Shown: in pieces, positions 56,986 to 64,000 of the stretch
Numbering within the stretch: the first letter of the stretch is position 1
Layout of the letters: each line of letters starts with the position of its first letter
Assembly: GCF_000275845.1 (NCBI RefSeq)
Contig: NW_006766919.1
Location: 34,002 to 98,001, forward strand
Reading direction: 5' to 3'
Length of the DNA stretch: 64,000 nucleotides
Source: Dichomitus squalens LYAD-421 SS1
Taxonomy: Eukaryota; Basidiomycota; Agaricomycetes; Polyporales; Polyporaceae
Notes under the pieces: generated by a model
What the model was told of the DNA's origin: nothing
Seen by the model: only the letters and a program-made list of their open reading frames with translations
Database searches by the model: none
Position numbers and translations under genes: made by a program

Positions 56986-58680
56986 AGATCCCAGCCAACT
57001 TTACACTATCAATGCCGTTGCTGTGATGCACTCACTACGATATGTCATGACCCGTAGCCATGAACTTGTACCACATCACGACAACTCATGTATCTGCAGG
57101 GACTTTTGGCCAAGTAAGCGCACTAATGGACGCCAAATACACGTGTAACGCGCCGATGATCACTCATAATGTGTGCGAGCTGGTTGTGGAGGTAGCGACG
57201 TCCATATTAGTAGTGCCTTGCAGAGTATGATGGACCGCCCAGCTAGCCACCAAACTTGGAGCAGCCTCTGTCATCGCAGAGTGCAGCTGGTGCCACAGCC
57301 CAGAGCGCAGTCAAATCCAGTGCATGCAAGCAGAGTTCTTAGGATATATGAGCCGAGACAAGAGTAGGTTTTGGAATGGATCGAAGACACAACAGTGCTG
57401 CCAGCGAACGAACAACGCAAGTCCACCTGGCGGTTGCCGCTCACCCATATTAGTAACCGACGCTGAAGCCCTGAGGCGCCCAACGAAATCTTCAGAACTT
57501 GACTTGCTACGACAATCTTCGAGATCCTGTCCCATTCGTCTCTAAGGCGATGTCACATCTTGAACTCCACCGAGGTCACCGCCAACGCGCCCGTCTATAA
57601 GCTTCACTCATCAAAGACCGCGATGTGCAAACTACATTCGACCTCACCACGTTTGCGCAGTGCGGACGAATCGGTGATATAAAGTGATTGCCCAGGCATG
57701 CGACGTTTCATGTTGCTGCCAGGTGGAGTTGGCGATGCATGGGAAGGTTTTGGACCGAATGCAGGTGCGTCTATGGATCCAACATACATGCCATCAGAGG
57801 ACAAAGGTCATAGCATGTCCTTGCGGTAAAGTTGTGACAACATCCGCATAGCCACGCCCATGGACGCTGAAAGCTGTCCTATGAGCAGGAAAAGTTGTAG
57901 ACTGCGTTTCTTATCTTCGACTCGGACGACGTCACGTTGGCTATGTTGGCGCTATGAGCGTAGGACATCGATCATACACCCACAGACAGATGACCTGCAG
58001 AAGCTACGAGGGTATGGTAGTCGTCACACAGGGTGCCCACAATGGATGCGGAGGTCGAGAAACACCGCTCACCGCCAGCATGTCCTCACCTGCACTTGCG
58101 CCTCGCGGTGCAAATGCTTGTGGTCTCAGAAGCGTCTACCTCCGAGGCCAAGCTCCTGGAGTTGGAAACCTCCGCGTCTCATCCATCCTCATTTGCCCCA
58201 AACCCTGGAGCGGGCTGACGAACGCAATGTGGTGCAGGTCCACGTGCTCAGAGCATGTACTCAACATTCCAAATCCGACAGGTTGTACGCCGACTAGTGT
58301 GTCCGAACAAGAGCTCTACGTCTTCAGGAGGCGCAAGCGTTGAATCCCAGCTATACATCCTCATACGCCTTGTATAAACCCACACTCGACCCAAGTAGTT
58401 TGTCTTTGAGGCGAGTGCATGAAGGTATGGCGTTGGCAAGCACTCTGCGTGTACAAAATCGCGATCTGCGAATTTCCGCACTTGTATAAGGCATGCAAGG
58501 AAACTTCCCAGCCGATATGGCCCTGAGAACAAGGAAGTGCAAACGGCCGCATAAAGGCCCTTGACTGTAACCGGCGGAAGACCCGAAACTCGCCACTGCG
58601 CTCATCCTCCACAGGTCCACACACCATCGGCTCTCCTCAGTGCTGAGTCGTCCTCAAGACCCCCCTCATCTGCGGCGATT
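56986..58680. other. Intergenic within the array, about 1.7 kb
   Basis: No fourth paralog or fragment was seen in any frame. Short ORFs (57860-58297 and others) lack the family motifs. The last 200 bp are the promoter of paralog B. Confidence 0.45.
58485..58490 (+). promoter_or_regulatory. TATA-like box of paralog B
   Basis: TTGTATAAGG context, 196 nt upstream of the ATG at 58681. The same ten-base context occurs before paralog C. Confidence 0.4.
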
Positions 58681-60297
58681 ATGCCCCCCGTAGAGCACTC
58701 TCGCAGTCAGCCCGGCGCGGTTGTCACCGATCCTCTTCTCAACGCCAACTTCACGCTCGATTCTTCGGGCGTCGCAGGTTTCTTCGGTGGAGACACCGCC
58801 GTTCACGGTATGGCCACCGTAAACCTCTTCCGCGGCCGGCGGTGGGGAGGCCTTTATAACACACCCGGTAGTCTCGAGATCGCAAAGCGGTACGGGCAGC
58901 TCGCGAACGCGCGCGTGTGCAAAGGGCTCTTCCCCGGAGGTACGGACGATCCCTCTCAGCTCTTCGGGCTTGACGGCAAGGTCGGGCCCCGCTTCCTCGC
59001 TGCACGCTCTGGCTCGCGATTCGAGAAGACGGGTCACCTCGCGGCGCTCCTCGCGCGCATGGCGCGCCGCGCTCCGTACGAGTCCGTGTACAAGAACAGG
59101 GGAAAGGAGCGGATCACTACCCCTGCTACCGTCACTATCATCGACCTGCCCTATGAGCCTCCTGATACGGTCCAACCTGAACTCCCCTACAACCATTCCG
59201 CCCTGCTTGCCTTCGTCCCCATCGGCGCGAGCATTGGCGCTTGTGTGGGCTGTGCGTTGGTAGCGGACTGGTGGAGCTTCTCCAACATCCTCCTCGGCAT
59301 GTTCGCCAACGGCTGTGCGTGCTTCGTCCTCGGTTCGGGCAGGCTCACATTCAAGCATCACCGGCCTGCGTCTGGCGCGCCGCCGGGCGACGGCATCTTC
59401 AGAGGTGAAACGGGTGTGATCGTTGTCCGCGGCGGCGAAGGCGCAGTGAACGCGCTCACTCGCGGCCGTTTCTTCCTGCAGTACGAGGCACCCGCCGAGT
59501 CTTGCCGGACTCAGGGGAAGGTGGCGGAAAACCGTGACGGGCAGGCGGAGGGTAGCCAAGCCGTAGCCCAGCTCCCTCGTACCGATGACTCCCTCGACGG
59601 TGACATGGAGAAGCAAGTTGGTGAGAATCAAGCGGAAGAGGAGCAGGAGGCTGGCCGGATAGCCAAGGAAGCGCAGGAGAGGGAGCGCAAAGCGCGCGAC
59701 ACGGATACCGCACCTCAAGGTGGACAACCGAACAGCTTTGCGATCGGTCTCTGCTCCATCCTCCTCACCGCCCAATTCCTTGTCCAACTTCTCCTAGTCC
59801 CGCAAGGCGTTCTGTTCGGCCAGGTCATGTTCGTCTGCACCCTTGCGGTCTCGTGGGGGTACAACACGTACCTTTCATCGATTGACCGCGAGGACATCCA
59901 GACGAAGATCCTGTGCAAAATCTTGAAGCTCGAGGACAAGAACATCCGTAAATTCGAGTTCGGTACTTGGACAGCGATGTCCATCTTTGCTCTCCTCGCG
60001 CTGCAGCCCAAGGACCCGCTCCCGAACTCGCCAAAGATCTTGGATGATCTGCTGCCAAACGATACGGAGGTGTGGGCGAAGTGGAAGGATATTATGCGTG
60101 AGAAGATGGGCACATCAGGCGAGTGGCAGTTCACGGACGATGACCGTAAGCTGAGGAAACAGGAGCCGACGGATGTCTACGAGAAGCAGCAGTGCGACAA
60201 GGCACAAGAGCTATTGGTCGCATTGATTGAAGATGCGAAGGCGGCGAACGAAAGGTTTCGCAAGGAGTATCCTAAGTCCCCCAGACTCTGCGAGTAG
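58681..60297 (+). CDS. Array paralog B: unrecognised multi-pass membrane protein (538 aa)
   Basis: Second member of the tandem family, same strand and single exon. The start at 58681 (MPPVEHSRSQ) is chosen because the two other members begin a similar distance before FTLDSSGVAGFFGGD (here near residue 24). The frame is open further upstream to 58561 but without family similarity. It shares RRWGGLYNTPGSLEIAKRYG, SQLFGLDGKVGPRFLAARSG, the first helix pair (LLAFVPIGASIGACVGCAL; ILLGMFANGCACFVLG), PPGDG, the EGAVNALTRGRFFLQY block, the second helix pair (LCSILLTAQFLVQLLLVPQG; MFVCTLAVSWGYNTYLSSI) and DREDIQTKIL. The variable loop is very rich in Gln, Glu and Lys (about residues 275-345). It ends with a charged helical tail. 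Function is unknown. Confidence 0.85.
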   Translation: MPPVEHSRSQPGAVVTDPLLNANFTLDSSGVAGFFGGDTAVHGMATVNLFRGRRWGGLYNTPGSLEIAKRYGQLANARVCKGLFPGGTDDPSQLFGLDGKVGPRFLAARSGSRFEKTGHLAALLARMARRAPYESVYKNRGKERITTPATVTIIDLPYEPPDTVQPELPYNHSALLAFVPIGASIGACVGCALVADWWSFSNILLGMFANGCACFVLGSGRLTFKHHRPASGAPPGDGIFRGETGVIVVRGGEGAVNALTRGRFFLQYEAPAESCRTQGKVAENRDGQAEGSQAVAQLPRTDDSLDGDMEKQVGENQAEEEQEAGRIAKEAQERERKARDTDTAPQGGQPNSFAIGLCSILLTAQFLVQLLLVPQGVLFGQVMFVCTLAVSWGYNTYLSSIDREDIQTKILCKILKLEDKNIRKFEFGTWTAMSIFALLALQPKDPLPNSPKILDDLLPNDTEVWAKWKDIMREKMGTSGEWQFTDDDRKLRKQEPTDVYEKQQCDKAQELLVALIEDAKAANERFRKEYPKSPRLCE

Positions 60298-61313
60298 GGT
60301 GGGGAAGCGAGGCTGGAGATCGCATGAATTGCTAGATACGGTTATTCGTTACGACACGCACCATAAGCATTGTACAATAGTCTACACTTCCATCATCATC
60401 GTTTCTCATCCTCGCACATGAATCTGTACCTAATGCATAATGTCATTCGAATAGTACCAATCCAAGTGACAGCTCATTCAACCTACTGAAGTGCAGTGGA
60501 AACGCGTAACAGTCCAGAAGTCCGCAACTCGAATGTGGTCATCGTCTACGCTGACAGAGGGATGCGCTGGCGGATTCTAGCGCCGGTCTCCCTCGTGCGA
60601 GAGTCGGCTATGCCAGCCACCCTAGGCCACCCTATGTAGTCAAATGCTGTACAGCTCTGCTTACCTTGATGTCTGTAGGGCCATCGATATACTGATATCT
60701 CCTCACACATGGACGGGTAAGGAGCAGTGGCCTCTCCTGCAGACTGACGAGGTACCTGTGCGCCGAAGACACGACTCGACAGCCACGGTTCTCAGCAGCC
60801 TGTCAGATGCCGTAGCCCTGCGCGTCCCGTCGAACCACGCATTCTCAGCAGAACGACAATCCGACAGTGGAAAGGGCCGAAAGGCTGCCTGTTAACGCCT
60901 CGGCTGTGCGCGCGCAGTCAGTATCTCCGGAGCCAAATCGACTGTATCGGGATCGTCGAAGTTTCGCAACAAATGCTCAAGGCCACAAACGCGACAGTGG
61001 CGACAAGAGATAATAAGCATGACTACGAGTGCCGATGGGTTTTGCAGGTGGGGCGCAACGTTCAGCACGAGCCTGTGACAGAGCGGCAAGAACAAGGAAA
61101 TCGGAGCTTCCGGTCTCACCGCCTCGCGAAGTACTATGCACGGTTGTATAAGGTTTCCACTTGCCACTTAGCGCTACTGGACGGTGGACGCATGGCTGCT
61201 CTGACAAAATCCCCCATCTGACTAGCTACTCCTCCTATCCGCTCCTCCATCCTCGACCGCTGCTGCCCTCAGAGGACTCGCATGGTCCTCGATCATACAA
61301 GAGCACCGTGACG
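60298..61313. other. Intergenic within the array, about 1 kb
   Basis: No coding region supported. The right end is the promoter of paralog C. Confidence 0.45.
61147..61153 (+). promoter_or_regulatory. TATA-like box of paralog C
   Basis: TATAAGG within TTGTATAAGG, 167 nt upstream of the ATG at 61314. It matches the box before paralog B, suggesting that the core promoter was copied with the gene. Confidence 0.4.
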
Positions 61314-62876
61314 ATGGCGCCTCTCTTATCTCGGCTCGTCCAGCTCGCACCTCGCTTCAACGATGATTCCGGTGTCCTACACCAGCCCCAGTCCCTCAAC
61401 AAATCATCCTTCACGCTCGACTCTTCTGGCGTAGCTGGTTTCTTCGGCGGTGACACCGCCGTCTCCGGAATGGCCACCGTCAACCTCTTCAAGTATCGTC
61501 GCTGGGGCGGATGGTACAACACACCCGGTTCTTACGAGATCGCGAAGCAATACGGTCAGCTCGCGAACTCGCGCCTGTGGGACGGTCTCTTCCCTGGAGG
61601 CACACACGATCCCTCACAGCTCTTTGGGCTCGACGGCAAGGCGGGGCCCGACTTCCTTGCAGCGCGCTCGGGATCGAGCTTCACCCATACCGGACATCTC
61701 GCGTACCTCCTCACGCGCAAAGCCGGGCGCATGCGCGGGGTGCGTGACGATGCAGGTCGCACTACAACCCCCGCGAGCGTCACGGTCGTCGATCTACATC
61801 ATGTTCCCGAAGAGCGTGTGGAACCTCCCCTGCGCTGGAGCGGGTCAGGGCTGCTTGCGATCATTCCTATCGCAGCTAGCTTCACGGCCTGCGTCATTTG
61901 CGCGCTCACTTGGGACTGGTTCTGCTTCGCGAGTATCGCCCTTGGCATCATCGCGAGTGGGTCAGCGTGCTTCGTCCTCGGTTCGGGCAAGCTCACGTTC
62001 AAGCATCATAACCCTGCGAAGGGCGCGCCCCCTGGAGATGGCATCCTGAAGGGCGGAGGCGGTGTTGTCGTGCTTCGCGGGCAGGAGGGTGCGGTCAACT
62101 CTGTTACGCGAGGTCGCTATTTCCTCCGCTACCAGCCACCTCGCCCTTCCAAGTCACCAACGCGAACAGTTACGCGCCGGAAGACTCTGGGTCGGGGATC
62201 TCTCGACAAGGGACTCCCGGACGGCATGGAGCTGCCCACGTTGCAACAGACGGATGCGAACGCCACCTCGGCTTCCGACGTCAAGCCTCGACTACCACCG
62301 GAGAGCCAACCACGAAACGTATTCATCGGCTTCGCCGCCATCCTTCTCACTTTGCAGTTCCTCATTCAGCTCCTTCTCATCCCCCAAGGCCAGTTGCTGG
62401 GCCAGATTTTGTTCGTCGCAACCCTCGCCGTATCATGGGCGTACAACACCTTCCTCTCCTCCATCGATCGCGAGGATATCCAGACAACCATTCTCGTTGA
62501 CGACATCCTGAAGCTAGAGCAAGACCACATCAAGAAGTTCGAGTTCGGCAATTGGACCGCGATGTCGGTGTTCGCATGTCTCGCGCTGCAGCCCGATGCC
62601 AACGATCCCCTCCGCAAGCCGCGGAAACTCCTCGATGGCCTCATTCCTAACGATACCGAGGTTTGGGAGTGTTGGAAGGCGAAGATGGTCCAGAAGCTAT
62701 CGTCGAACGCGCCATGGACTTTCACGAGTGCTGACTGGGAGCTAAAGGAACTCGACGAAGAGGAGCAGGAGCTGCTGGAGACTCTCCTGAAGGATGCTGA
62801 GGTGGCATACGGTGTGTGGTCGCGGTGGCGTGCAGGGAGGCGCTCTCCTACTCCTGCAACCGCTGTCAATGCCTGA
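61314..62876 (+). CDS. Array paralog C: unrecognised multi-pass membrane protein (520 aa)
   Basis: Third member. The start at 61314 (MAPLLSRLVQLAPRF) aligns with the start of paralog A (MPIVPRLVELVPR), which supports it over the open upstream frame. Family motifs in order: SFTLDSSGVAGFFGGD (about residue 32), GMATVNLFKYRRWGGWYNTP, SQLFGLDGKAGPDFLAARSG, first helix pair (LLAIIPIAASFTACVICAL; IALGIIASGSACFVLG), KLTFKHHNPAKGAPPGDG, EGAVNSVTRGRYFLRYQ, second helix pair (FAAILLTLQFLIQLLLIPQG; ILFVATLAVSWAYNTFLSSI), DREDIQTTIL and NDTEVWECWK. The variable loop is the shortest of the three. By eye it is closer to A at the N-terminus. Function is unknown. Confidence 0.85.
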   Translation: MAPLLSRLVQLAPRFNDDSGVLHQPQSLNKSSFTLDSSGVAGFFGGDTAVSGMATVNLFKYRRWGGWYNTPGSYEIAKQYGQLANSRLWDGLFPGGTHDPSQLFGLDGKAGPDFLAARSGSSFTHTGHLAYLLTRKAGRMRGVRDDAGRTTTPASVTVVDLHHVPEERVEPPLRWSGSGLLAIIPIAASFTACVICALTWDWFCFASIALGIIASGSACFVLGSGKLTFKHHNPAKGAPPGDGILKGGGGVVVLRGQEGAVNSVTRGRYFLRYQPPRPSKSPTRTVTRRKTLGRGSLDKGLPDGMELPTLQQTDANATSASDVKPRLPPESQPRNVFIGFAAILLTLQFLIQLLLIPQGQLLGQILFVATLAVSWAYNTFLSSIDREDIQTTILVDDILKLEQDHIKKFEFGNWTAMSVFACLALQPDANDPLRKPRKLLDGLIPNDTEVWECWKAKMVQKLSSNAPWTFTSADWELKELDEEEQELLETLLKDAEVAYGVWSRWRAGRRSPTPATAVNA

Positions 62877-63165
62877 GTTTTCATGTCGTTTTGTCGCTGT
62901 GCTTACGAACTTCACGCCTTGGAACGTTGCTCCGCTGTGTCATCGTCAGGATTATTACAATGTACAGTCATAGAATCGAACAACCCGCAGTCTTCCTCGT
63001 CATCATACTGTAGTACTACAGCTCATACTCTGTTTACACGGACGTACTTCCCTCGTGGCAATTCATCCTATCCGTGCCAGATTCAGCCAGTCATCGTGCG
63101 GAGAGGAGCTAGCCAGACGGTGCTTAGCGCTAAGCAATACTATCGATCTCGTACACTGCCACAAT

Positions 63166-64000
63166 ATGAACTTGCTTTCGCTCAACGACGACGTCCTCCT
63201 CCATATCTTCACCCATCTACAGGGAGGAGATGCACTCCGCGTATGCCTCACTTGCAAAGGAATCTACTGCTTAGCTATAGGTCGGGTCGCTTCTGTGGCG
63301 CAATGCTGGAGCCCACCGCAGCTCCGCCAACTGTGCGACTACTTTTCGTCTCCCGATTCCTATACGGCGGTCCTTCGAGCCAAGTATCTGGAGAACTTGA
63401 CAATACATGCTTCTACATTTGAAAAGGACCTATATGCCTCTGACTCACAGGGAGTTGACATAGACGATCTCGAATTGGACGGTCAGTCCCTCGTCGGAAC
63501 GGACTTCTCTCAGGCCCATCTCGTCGGGGAGCTGTTGCTCCACGCGCAGAATATCCAAGAGCTCTCCCTGGATCGGTTCCATGCTCTCATAGAGGCACAC
63601 GCGAGCATACCCGGCTCGTTTTCCTCCATGCATCGACTTGCGCACGTCCGGCTTTCAATGGTGGGTGACGGCACGCTCGATTCGCTTCGATACCTAGCGG
63701 ATCCAAAACGTCTCACACTTTCATACCACACCGAATACGACGACCCGTTGGATGAGCCAAAGACTCTTCCGCCTCTCGTCCAAGCCCTCGCACGATTCGA
63801 TAACCTCCACACGGTGAAATTGTGGAATTTCACACCACCGCATACAGAGTCCGCCGCCCTCCCCTACCTCCCTTCCGTCCGCTATCTTCGCTTAAGCCAG
63901 TCATCGGTACCTGCACTCAGCATGGTCGAGCTCTGTCCCAACCTCTCTACGCTCGTGTTCTCGGTAGACAGCGACTTTGGCGACGTGGTTGCGAGCTCTG
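63166..64000 (+). CDS. F-box protein, third paralog, 5' part (runs off the window)
   Basis: The frame is open from the ATG at 63166 to the last base with no stop (278 codons). It begins MNLLSLNDDVLLHIFTHLQG, then GDALRVCLTCKGIY. These align with the F-box starts of the genes at 1412-3184 and 9745-11673, including the following AIGRVASVAQCW versus AIPRVAAVIDCW. The body continues with leucine-rich segments (IQELSLDRFHAL, MHRLAHVRLSM, LPSVRYLRLSQSSVPALSMV). The start is set by the immediate F-box. The 3' end, and any intron near the position used in the paralogs, lie outside the window. Probable SCF substrate adaptor; target unknown. Confidence 0.85.
   Translation, partial: MNLLSLNDDVLLHIFTHLQGGDALRVCLTCKGIYCLAIGRVASVAQCWSPPQLRQLCDYFSSPDSYTAVLRAKYLENLTIHASTFEKDLYASDSQGVDIDDLELDGQSLVGTDFSQAHLVGELLLHAQNIQELSLDRFHALIEAHASIPGSFSSMHRLAHVRLSMVGDGTLDSLRYLADPKRLTLSYHTEYDDPLDEPKTLPPLVQALARFDNLHTVKLWNFTPPHTESAALPYLPSVRYLRLSQSSVPALSMVELCPNLSTLVFSVDSDFGDVVASS

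Overview
This window looks like nuclear DNA of an agaricomycete basidiomycete, plausibly a polypore-type wood-decay fungus. The evidence is dense GT-AG introns of about 50-75 nt with CTRAY-like branch points, several very small exons, CT-rich promoters, and typical families (EthD, HET, F-box/LRR-like, Zn2Cys6 and C2H2 regulators, a small seven-helix receptor-like protein). Exon boundaries here were worked out by hand from splice signals and reading phase; no search was run.

Layout. 1-12 kb: a low-confidence small gene, an F-box gene with an in-frame TAG, an unrecognised 526-aa protein, ORC1 (BAH plus AAA+ ATPase) behind two minisatellites, and a second intact F-box paralog. 12-28 kb: an EthD-like protein, a C2H2 regulator with an 18-nt microexon, then a gene-poor stretch of nearly 7 kb. 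That stretch holds a paired E-box palindrome, an AT-rich hairpin/repeat cluster, and an inverted-repeat element containing a 20-N assembly gap with duplicated flanks. A large DUF1752/DUF3295 (AreA N-terminus-like) protein follows. 28-48 kb: a 15- or 16-exon Zn2Cys6 transcription factor, a Lys/Glu-rich small protein, a ten-exon seven-helix membrane protein, a four-helix membrane protein, ribosomal protein S10 (eS10), an LRR protein and the mitochondrial ABC exporter Atm1.

48.6-62.9 kb is the most unusual region. It holds a decaying gene with a helical N-terminus and a kinase-like domain lacking recognisable catalytic motifs (an MLKL-like layout), then an intact HET-domain gene. After that come three tandem paralogs of an unrecognised multi-pass membrane protein family sharing the motif FTLDSSGVAGFFGGD. 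HET proteins belong to fungal nonself recognition and cell death, so this block is the best candidate for an undescribed system, but any functional link is inference from proximity. A third F-box paralog starts at 63,166 and runs off the end of the window.

Housekeeping genes (ORC1, RPS10, ATM1) anchor the window and are confidently named. The regulators are confident at family level only.
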